Source: Choanephora cucurbitarum | Taxonomy: Eukaryota > Mucoromycota > Mucoromycetes > Mucorales > Choanephoraceae | Direction: 5' to 3' | Length of the DNA stretch: 64,000 bases | Assembly: GCA_025331435.1 (NCBI GenBank) | Contig: JAIWNI010000009.1 | Coordinates: 450,359-514,358, forward strand | Shown here: in pieces, positions 39,498 to 46,760 of the stretch | Layout of the letters: each line of letters begins with the position of its first letter | Numbering within the stretch: the first letter of the stretch is position 1 | The notes under the pieces: generated by a model | What the model saw: only the letters and a program-made list of their open reading frames with translations | What the model was told of the DNA's origin: nothing | Databases searched by the model: none | Program-made: the position numbers and the translations under genes

Positions 39498-39512
39498 TTT
39501 TTTTAAGTGAAG
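39498..39512 (+). promoter_or_regulatory. Putative self-priming primer-binding site
   Basis: The 15 nt directly after the 5' LTR (TTTTTTTAAGTGAAG) can pair with 39418-39432 inside the LTR (CTTCACCTTAATAAA). Six pairs come first, then a bulged C, then four pairs, one mismatch and three more. There is no TGG as in tRNA primer sites. The layout resembles the self-primer of Tf1-type elements, which is an inference here. Confidence 0.5.
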
Positions 39513-39517
39513 ACACT

Positions 39518-42500
39518 ATGAACAACAATTTCATCCCCCAAACACAAGATCAAGCCGTGGGTACGCGTGAAGCAGTCAACAAGGCTCTTAAGGCCTACCG
39601 CATGCTTCAGAAAAAGGCGAATGATCTTTGGGTATCGCACACGGAAGATGTGTTGAATGACTGTGTGGATGATGCCAAGGCTCAATTGCTCAACAAGGCT
39701 TGCCAGCAAGTTGAGGACTTCAGAAATGTTTGTGCCTCTCACTTCCCTCTGGTGAAGGAATTCTTCAAGGAGGTGGTTAACGCGGGAAAGCAGCTGAAGA
39801 TTGGTGAAATGCCTTGTTTGATGGGACCCATCGAAAAACCTGAAGGTAAGCACGGTAGTGTTTATTGTAACGTCAAGTCTTTCGTTGAAAGTCTTGAGCG
39901 TTACTGCGCAAGCCAGGGTATCAACCTTGACTTTGAGCATGAGAAGTGCATGCCCTCATTGCTGGGTAAGCAATACAGGGTGCATTACGAAACCAAACTC
40001 GTGGCAACCTCTGGAACAGAGGAGTTAGTCACTTGGGAAATGGTAAAGGGATGGCTGGAACAGTACATCGACACGCCTAAGCAAAGAATTGCTAACATTA
40101 AGGTGTTGTTAAACCTCTCTCCCAGAGAAGGCGAAAACGGATGCGAATTCGTCGAGAGAGTGAGGGATGCTTTAGCATCTACAAATATGAAACAATTCAC
40201 GGTTGATGAATTTTTCTTCGCTGCACTTTGTGGAAACCTCGGATTTGAGTGGAAGCACAAGGTCAGTGCTGCTGTGAACGGTAGTTCCAGCGATGTCATG
40301 AAAAAGGGCATCGACGAAATGCTTACGATGGTAAGTAATTTAGACTTGGTTGCTGAGCGTAAGCGTCGCTACGATCACAATCAAGGGGAGGGTGCTGGAA
40401 AGCGCAGATTTGTCTCGCCAAGCAACGGCACCGGCACTTCCAAGTGGGCTAAATCCGAAGGAAAAAGCCTGCCTGATTGCAGAAGATGCGGTCGCGTTTG
40501 GGTTCCTGGGCACAAGGAAGTATGCCCAAAATTGCAAAGAGGTAACGGCAGTCAGCCTCAAGTAAACAGAATGGCCAGCTTGGTCAAGCCTGCCGAAAAT
40601 CCGTCAGAAACGGTTGGTAACGAAGACCTGGATCAGGTCATTGAGACCTTGGTGGATGACATGGAGATCTCCGATTTGGAGGATGACAAGATGTCATGTA
40701 AGCATAAGAAAAACAAAGAGAGAGAACTGGTTCATCTCATAGATGGGGAAACTGATGTGCCTATTTATGTAGAATCGGTGGCAATACGTGCTCTGGTGGA
40801 CAGCGGAGCAAATTTCTCTTCTTTGAATAAATCTTTTTGCATCACCAATAACATACCTATTTTAAAGTATGTAGAAGGCAGACAGCCTATTATACGTTTA
40901 GCTTCGGCAGAATCCACTATTAAGTGTTATGGGTATACCCCAGAACTTAGATTGAAGTATAATGGGAAATCTTATACATTCAAATTTGAGGTTATGAATC
41001 TAGCCTTTGAAAAACCAATGTCTATTGGTACAGACTTGATGAAAGTGTTGGGTATCGGTTATTACGGACTAGCTACTTCGTGGGATCCACCTAGTATGGA
41101 GAAATTGGAAGAACCTTTTAAGGATTTACCAAAGCCAAATGAGGATCCATTTGGTACACCTTCGGAAAGAAACGCACTACTTGATGACATTCAGGAAAGT
41201 ATTCAGGCAAATGAATCCATACCGTTTGGAACATTCTGCACCCATCTTGATGCAATTGTGTATTTGGACACTCCGGAATCGGCAGCTTGTTACAAATCAC
41301 AATATCCTATAGCGGACATGCTTAAGCCAAAAGTACAAGAGACCGTGGAAAAATGGTTATCTGAAGGGATCATTACGGAAGTACCTTCGAATGTCGATAA
41401 TAAGTGGAATAGTCCCTTGACGATGGCTCCTAAAAAAGACCTACAAGGAAACTACACTGACAAACGTCCGTGTCTGGATCCTAGACACATTAACAAGCTC
41501 TTGAAAGAGGACCGTATCCCTTTACCTAAGATCAGTGACATTTTTAAGGACCTGCAAGGTGCCAATATATTCATTACCTTAGATTTAAAGAACGCCTTTC
41601 ATCGCTTTCCTATCTATGCACCACATCAGCATAAGACTGCATTTACATCGGTTGATGGCAAGCAGTATATGTTCAGAGGATGTCCTTTCGGGTTGAAACC
41701 GATATCCTCCAAATTTCAACGGGTAATGTCAAAGTTGTTCAAGGCTGCTCCATTTAGAAGCTATGTATCTACTTTTGTCGATGACATTGTTATATATAGT
41801 AGGGATATGCAGGAACATACAACGCATGTCAAGAGTGTCATCAACGAACTCACCCGGGTAAAATTGATATTGAATCCTACAAAATGTCACTTCGCGCAGC
41901 GAACCATTTATTTGTTGGGTTTCTGTGTATCAGCCAACGGACAAACGTATTTAGATCCTAGAAAAGTTGCCAATACTATGGAGTGGCCCACACCACGTAC
42001 TGGCAAGGATATACAACGTTTCCTGGGATTGGTTAATTATTTTAGAGAATACGTTCCTAAGATATCCATATTAACAGCGAAGCTGGATGGCTTGCGTAAT
42101 CATACTGGCAATCTCGGCTCCTTATGGACAGAGAAGCATGATCAAGCTTTTCACAACCTGAAGCAGGCTCTGCTTCATGCACCGATATTGCAACCACCTA
42201 ACTTGGATTTACCTTTCCAGGTTGCAACAGATGCTTCGGATGTAGGCATTGGGGCTGTTTTATATCAGCAGGAATCTTCGATGAAGAAGCCTCAGTACAT
42301 CGGCTTTATGGCACGTTCTTTGACGAAGTCGGAACGAAATTATGGTACTACCAAGCGGGAGCTGCTAGCCATTGTTTTTGCACTGCAGAAATTCCACACG
42401 TATCTGTGGGGGCGTCATTTTATACTACGTACTGATCACAAAGCTCTGGTCTTTATACATACACAAAAAGATCTGAACGCCATGTTAGCCAACTGGTTCG

Positions 42501-44107
42501 ATACGATCTTCAACTACACTTTTACGGTGGTACATTTACCAGGTATTGATAATGTTCTACCTGACAGTTTATCCCGTCTTTTTCATAGTAAAAAAGAACT
42601 GGGGGAGGGTAATGTGGATAAGTTTCACTCCTCACAATATGTCATGAGAAAGATTGACAGAGCTAACAGAAAAGCTACCATCGCTTACTTAGCGGAAAAC
42701 ATGCTAGAACCTCCGACGGAGGAGAAAAAGCAGGAGATTTTGGAGAAAGCGCATCTCTTCGGGCACTTTGGAGCAGAGGCCATGGTAAAAGCGATACACA
42801 ACAATGGAATGCATTGGCCTAAATTAATGGAACAAGCACTAGCGGTTGCTAAAAAGTGTTCCCAATGTCAAAAGTTCAACATTGTAAAAACAGGTTATAA
42901 CCCTCATAGACCGGTCAGGTCATCCTTACCTGGAGATCATTGGGCGATAGACTTAGCGGGACCTCTACCATTGACGGAAAGGAACAACAGGTACATGTTG
43001 GTCATGATAGATATATGCTCAAGATTTGTCATCCTAAGACCTATACCGAACAAAACAGCGGAAGCTGTGGTAAAAGCTCTGATACCTGTATTTTGCGACT
43101 TTGGGATACCTAGAATAGTCCAATCAGACAATGGCAAAGAATTTGCTAATCAAGTCATGGAAAGATTTAGAAAATCGGCTGGCTTTGATCATCGCTTGAT
43201 TACCCCCTATTATCCACAAGCTAATGGTGCTGCAGAAAGAACTGTAGGCACAGCGATGAATGCCTTAAAAAAGGTAGTGGAGGGTGTCACAGGTGAATGG
43301 GATCTATTCATCTACTCCGTGCAATTGGCGCTCAACAACAAAGTATCAAAAAGGTTGAATACACCCCCTTTCAACGTTATGTTTGGAAGGAAATTGAATG
43401 ACTTTAAGAATTACAACGAGGAAACAGGTACAACTACACCTTTGACAAAGGAGCAAGTTGATCAAAGAATCAGGCAATTGCAAGATGTAGTGTTTCCGGC
43501 TATTGAAGAAAGGACTACGCGTGCGGTGGAAAAACAAAAGGGAAACTTTGACAAAACGCATTTACAGAGAAGCCTTCCTGTGAACAGTCTAGTTAGGATA
43601 AGGATACCAACTAACTTCAGAGCAAAAATGGACCCAATTTACGAAGGGCCATACACTATTGTGAGGAAAACACAACAGGGCACATATGTACTTAAAGATA
43701 CTACGGGCGAAAATCTAGCTAATAGTTATACTATATCTCAGTTGAAACCCGTCATAAGTGATCACACACTGGATCCAGAAAGCACCAAAGAAGTGGAAGC
43801 TATCTTAGGTCATTACTTAGACGAGGAAACCAACAAATATGTTTATTTTGTTAAATGGAAAAACATGGAAGATTCCTTCAACCAATGGGTTAAAGCGGAA
43901 GACTTTTACTCACAAGGAATTATTCAAGAATACTGGAACAGTATGGAGCCTAGTGTCATCAGCAACACAATGACAAAGAAGTCACAAGGCAAAAGGGGCA
44001 GACCTAGAAAGTATGCGGAGCATACGGTCAACCAAAAGCAGTTTTCTGGAAAAAGAAAAAATAATGCTACAAACAGTTTCGGAACAAAGAAACGGAAATC
44101 CAAATAA
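39518..44107 (+). CDS. Gag-Pol polyprotein of chromovirus
   Basis: A single frame of 1529 aa with no frameshift between gag and pol. Gag covers about residues 1-350 and ends in a zinc-knuckle-like CRRC...GHKEVC (about 321-336) with unusual spacing CX2CX7HX3C. Protease active site ALVDSGAN has Asp428. RT has the catalytic FVDD (753-756). RNase H starts ATDASDVGIGAVLY (Asp905) with the glutamate in TKRELLAI. Integrase has an HHCC zinc domain (about 1078-1115) and Asp1145, Asp1204, Glu1240, that is D-X58-D-X35-E as in active enzymes. GPY/F-like EGPYTIVRK follows, then a chromodomain (about 1426-1475; YVYFVKWKN, NQWVKAEDF) that can tether integration to chromatin. All catalytic residues are kept, so it may be active. 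A basic tail (KRGRPRKYAE) ends it and looks like an AT-hook/NLS. Confidence 0.97.
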   Translation: MNNNFIPQTQDQAVGTREAVNKALKAYRMLQKKANDLWVSHTEDVLNDCVDDAKAQLLNKACQQVEDFRNVCASHFPLVKEFFKEVVNAGKQLKIGEMPCLMGPIEKPEGKHGSVYCNVKSFVESLERYCASQGINLDFEHEKCMPSLLGKQYRVHYETKLVATSGTEELVTWEMVKGWLEQYIDTPKQRIANIKVLLNLSPREGENGCEFVERVRDALASTNMKQFTVDEFFFAALCGNLGFEWKHKVSAAVNGSSSDVMKKGIDEMLTMVSNLDLVAERKRRYDHNQGEGAGKRRFVSPSNGTGTSKWAKSEGKSLPDCRRCGRVWVPGHKEVCPKLQRGNGSQPQVNRMASLVKPAENPSETVGNEDLDQVIETLVDDMEISDLEDDKMSCKHKKNKERELVHLIDGETDVPIYVESVAIRALVDSGANFSSLNKSFCITNNIPILKYVEGRQPIIRLASAESTIKCYGYTPELRLKYNGKSYTFKFEVMNLAFEKPMSIGTDLMKVLGIGYYGLATSWDPPSMEKLEEPFKDLPKPNEDPFGTPSERNALLDDIQESIQANESIPFGTFCTHLDAIVYLDTPESAACYKSQYPIADMLKPKVQETVEKWLSEGIITEVPSNVDNKWNSPLTMAPKKDLQGNYTDKRPCLDPRHINKLLKEDRIPLPKISDIFKDLQGANIFITLDLKNAFHRFPIYAPHQHKTAFTSVDGKQYMFRGCPFGLKPISSKFQRVMSKLFKAAPFRSYVSTFVDDIVIYSRDMQEHTTHVKSVINELTRVKLILNPTKCHFAQRTIYLLGFCVSANGQTYLDPRKVANTMEWPTPRTGKDIQRFLGLVNYFREYVPKISILTAKLDGLRNHTGNLGSLWTEKHDQAFHNLKQALLHAPILQPPNLDLPFQVATDASDVGIGAVLYQQESSMKKPQYIGFMARSLTKSERNYGTTKRELLAIVFALQKFHTYLWGRHFILRTDHKALVFIHTQKDLNAMLANWFDTIFNYTFTVVHLPGIDNVLPDSLSRLFHSKKELGEGNVDKFHSSQYVMRKIDRANRKATIAYLAENMLEPPTEEKKQEILEKAHLFGHFGAEAMVKAIHNNGMHWPKLMEQALAVAKKCSQCQKFNIVKTGYNPHRPVRSSLPGDHWAIDLAGPLPLTERNNRYMLVMIDICSRFVILRPIPNKTAEAVVKALIPVFCDFGIPRIVQSDNGKEFANQVMERFRKSAGFDHRLITPYYPQANGAAERTVGTAMNALKKVVEGVTGEWDLFIYSVQLALNNKVSKRLNTPPFNVMFGRKLNDFKNYNEETGTTTPLTKEQVDQRIRQLQDVVFPAIEERTTRAVEKQKGNFDKTHLQRSLPVNSLVRIRIPTNFRAKMDPIYEGPYTIVRKTQQGTYVLKDTTGENLANSYTISQLKPVISDHTLDPESTKEVEAILGHYLDEETNKYVYFVKWKNMEDSFNQWVKAEDFYSQGIIQEYWNSMEPSVISNTMTKKSQGKRGRPRKYAEHTVNQKQFSGKRKNNATNSFGTKKRKSK

Positions 44108-44130
44108 GACGTCTTTGCACAATGCATAAA

Positions 44131-44148
44131 GAGTCTGGAGGGGAGTAA
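44131..44148 (+). promoter_or_regulatory. Polypurine tract
   Basis: GAGTCTGGAGGGGAGTAA lies directly before the 3' LTR. Such a purine run resists RNase H and primes plus-strand DNA synthesis in LTR elements. Confidence 0.8.
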
Positions 44149-44312
44149 TGTGGTATTCACCACAGCTCATTTATATAATTTAAATACCGATCTGGTTAAG
44201 AAGAGTTTTTTATCGTGTCTGACACTTTTTCTCTTCACCTTAATAAAGGCCTATAATTTGTCTCACTTAACTTGCTAAGTTACAAAACCTTATTCAAAAG
44301 ACAAATACAACA
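44149..44312 (+). repeat. 3' LTR of chromovirus
   Basis: 164 bp, no difference seen by eye from the 5' LTR; followed by the target duplication TGCTT at 44313-44317. Confidence 0.97.
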
Positions 44313-44385
44313 TGCTTTAAAGATTAGAAAAGCTCATACTTTCTGGTTTTCTACACAGTGATGAAAGCACGAAACATAGCTTCTT

Positions 44386-44443
44386 ACACCGATTAACTCA
44401 GAGGGGAGTGAGTTCTTTTTCTCCCCTCTGGGTTAACCGATGT
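44386..44443. repeat. Strong hairpin (inverted repeat)
   Basis: Two arms of 23 nt (44386-44408 and 44421-44443) pair at 20 positions, around a 12-nt loop TGAGTTCTTTTT. The core is TTAACTCAGAGGGGAG and its complement CTCCCCTCTGGGTTAA. It lies about 75 bp past the retrotransposon, in DNA with no gene. A TTAACTCAGAGG end also occurs in the element at 27621. It could be a MITE or a structured RNA; which is open. Confidence 0.6.
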
Positions 44444-45248
44444 TATGTGAGATACATATAAATGTACAACTTCTAGCCCATTAACAGATACCTAAAGAAG
44501 ATCCTTTTTTATGAACTTTTTCTGTTTCCTTTTATTGTTTTTAACATTTTGACACTACAAAAAAGCACACAGTAGAGTAGGGACAAGAAATGTTTACTTC
44601 TGATAACAACTCACGATATTTTTAGATCATAAAATATGCATTGTGAGGTGTTAATTTATATTGTAAATGTGAGTGTAGTTGCGATAATTTTCAATATATC
44701 GGTCATCTTAAAGGTACGTGCTCTTAAGTTTTGCAAATCCTTAAATCGAGCAATTACTGTGCAATTTCAAGCCTGCCTATCACCTTCCAAATCAAAACTC
44801 TCATACCTTTTTAAAAAAATGAAGAGTTTTCAAGTAATATGAAGCTGGAGAACCTTCCAAGAAAAAAAAAGTACATCGCTTCTTTTGTAGATCTACTGCA
44901 ATTGCAGTTTAAAGAAGCTTAAGACTTAGTACCAGGTACCTATAGGCTTAGTTTCTTGTTGTTCTGCAATATTGTTCGATTAATTTTTTGCAATGTCTTG
45001 GAGCACAATGTCGTTATAGTGAGATTTGCCTAGTTGAATAAACTTCTAACGACATGATGTTACGCACAGGATTTTTTCTGATTTCTATTCTCTGCTGTGA
45101 ACTCAAGCTGTGTTAGTATCTGGTCTATTTGACAGTTCCTCTTGATCTCTTACTGCATAACATTTTGGTTGAACCCTTCTCTAATTTTCCATTCATGACG
45201 ATTAAAACTTTTGAACATGTATCAATAATTCGTTACATGGCGACTCAT
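44444..45248. other. Intergenic, no gene seen
   Basis: AT-rich DNA between the hairpin and repeat A copy 2. The one frame over 60 codons (44636-44842 +) has no recognisable content. Confidence 0.5.
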
Positions 45249-45602
45249 TAACTTGACTGTTCAAATTATTAGTTTCCAAGTCCAACATGACTTCTTTTAG
45301 GACAGTATATAAACCTTTTAAATCTTACACTTGGTTATGATTTGACATATATTTACTACCTAAATCCACTTATCTGATTAGTTCCCTTGATACTTATTAC
45401 AGATCATTGTATTCTCTTATTACATCTCTTCTTTATATTTGTTTACTCTTTTATCTTACTTTACTTTACGGTTTGTTACCTAAACAATGTGGTGCTCATT
45501 ACATATAACCTCGCTGCCTGATTGCTCCGCTATATCTCTTTGATTCTCTTTTACAAGTTACTGCAAAAACTATCCTTTCTCCTGTTTCAACCGACATGTA
45601 AC
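45249..45602 (-). repeat. tRNA-associated repeat A, copy 2
   Basis: Counterpart of 10148-10480 and in the same orientation relative to its tRNA. It ends 26 bp from the 3' end of tRNA-Gly, just past the T6 terminator. On the minus strand it encodes SVETGERIVFAVTCKRES and then RYSGAIRQRGYM and a stop at the same codon as copy 1. Further on the frame has LETNNLNSQVNES against LTANDLNNQVSNS in copy 1. The centre (about 45310-45490) is diverged between copies. Confidence 0.65.
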
Positions 45603-45619
45603 TTTTAAATAAAAATCCC

Positions 45620-45625
45620 AAAAAA
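45620..45625 (-). terminator. Pol III terminator of tRNA-Gly
   Basis: Six T on the minus strand, 3 nt past the tRNA 3' end; a standard Pol III stop. Confidence 0.7.
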
Positions 45626-45628
45626 GAA

Positions 45629-45699
45629 TGCGCGGTCGGGGAATCGAACCCCGGCCCTTCGCGTGGCAGGCGAAGATTATACCACTTAACCAACCGCGC
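45629..45699 (-). tRNA. tRNA-Gly(GCC)
   Basis: 71 nt. The reverse complement begins GCGCGGT and ends ACCGCGC plus discriminator A, a perfect 7-bp acceptor stem. The anticodon arm is TTCGC-CTGCCAC-GCGAA, anticodon GCC (glycine, codons GGC/GGU). The A box TTGGTTAAGTGG and B box GGTTCGATTCC are intact. No intron. Confidence 0.96.
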
Positions 45700-45753
45700 T
45701 TCGATATTAAATTTAAATGTTTTGTTAAATATATATGTAAACCACAAAATTCT

Positions 45754-45797
45754 GTCCGGGAAAAGTCCGGAATAAGTCCGACTATTGTCCGGCAATT
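45754..45797 (+). repeat. Four 11-bp tandem units GTCCGG
   Basis: Units start at 45754, 45765, 45776 and 45787: GTCCGGGAAAA, GTCCGGAATAA, GTCCGACTATT, GTCCGGCAATT. The GTCCG core recurs at exactly 11-bp steps, about one helical turn, starting 55 bp upstream of the tRNA-Gly 5' end. Confidence 0.75.
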
Positions 45798-45944
45798 ATG
45801 GAAATTCACATATCTGTAGTCTTTTAATGCCTACTTATACCTACTAGAGATGCTCTATATCTACTTTGATGACCTTTTCACCTTACTTTTGATCTCCTAT
45901 ATGGTTTAAACATGGCTATCTCTTTTTCTATTAAAACAGCATGA

Positions 45945-46760
45945 AGAAGGCATCTAAAAAATATGCTATATAATAGTCGCTGTTTTATAGAACGGCAGAA
46001 TTATATGTTATTCCCCTCTACTTACATTGGGAAAGTGAATAAACATCTCATAAAGTAATGCATTCGAGTGTCTGATATGATAGTTAAGTATTCACTGCTT
46101 ATTTGGCAGGAGATTTAGTATTACTCTTGAATTCAAGATGTCATGCATTTTGTATGGTGTTATGTAACGTGTATATTTTTTGATAGATGATGTATAATAA
46201 AGACTATTGAGTACTTTTTGAGACTGTTAGTAGCTTTATTAAAACTTCAGAGAGAGAAGAAGGATTTATAATACACGTCTAATTGCTACAGGGATAATAG
46301 TTGAGGATTCCTCATTAGGAGATTCGTAATACATTGGGTGAACACCTCTTGTGGAGGTTAAAGGGATATTTAAATATAAGATAATCAAGAGATTAGGACC
46401 GTTCTATAACATATGGAAGTGATGTTACTTAAGGTCTTATCTGTACCATAAGGAACTCTGTAGTAGTTTTTTTTTGTATAGCAATGTAAGAGTCATAAAT
46501 TTGGTCTGCTATAGTTAAATGCTTAGAGATATATAACATAAGATGTGACCGAAGATCAGACATTGTGCATCGTGGACCAAGTCTTTTCTCATAGCCAAAT
46601 CAAAGAATATAAATAGAGACATGCTTTGTTTAGTTAAAGAGGAAGAAAAACTCTTATTTTTCATACAATCAACTTGATCGAGTACTATTTGTACTTTCCT
46701 GCTTTTTTTTTGTCGCTTCTGATAAAGCACCTAATTATACAACAAGAAGATCATTCAAAT
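45945..46760 (-). repeat. Repeat B, copy 2 (interrupted)
   Basis: In inverted orientation to copy 1 at 12690-13240. It is about 816 bp long, of which 259 bp are a solo LTR plus one target duplicate at 46153-46416. On the minus strand the kept frame starts MSLFIFFDLAMRKDLVHD and ends after about 36 codons (46515 stop). Homology on the far side fades beyond about 46740. Confidence 0.7.
46158..46411. mobile_element. Solo LTR, 254 bp
   Basis: It begins TGTTATGTAA and ends CTATAACA (inverted TGTTAT/ATAACA) and is flanked by perfect 5-bp duplications TATGG (46153-46157 and 46412-46416). Repeat B copy 1 has the same flanks without this DNA, so the insertion is directly visible. It is unlike the 164-bp chromovirus LTR in length and sequence, so it comes from a second LTR family not otherwise present in the window. 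Confidence 0.85.

Larger units (their letters stand above)
39334..44312 (+). mobile_element. Ty3/gypsy chromovirus, apparently intact
   Basis: A complete LTR retrotransposon of 4979 bp. Two 164-bp LTRs look identical by eye, and the element is flanked by a perfect 5-bp target duplication TGCTT (39329-39333 and 44313-44317). Between the LTRs is one uninterrupted Gag-Pol frame of 1529 aa in the order Gag, protease, RT, RNase H, integrase, chromodomain, which defines the Ty3 lineage with chromodomain. A polypurine tract precedes the 3' LTR. Identical LTRs mean recent insertion. The site directly after the 5' LTR is not complementary to a tRNA 3' end (no TGG) but can pair with the LTR itself. Confidence 0.96.

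Noticed and set aside
39503..39940. Minus-strand frames inside the chromovirus (39503-39940, 39985-40311, 43924-44163)
   Set aside because: Shadows of the Gag-Pol frame with no recognisable content. An antisense regulatory gene was considered but nothing supports it.
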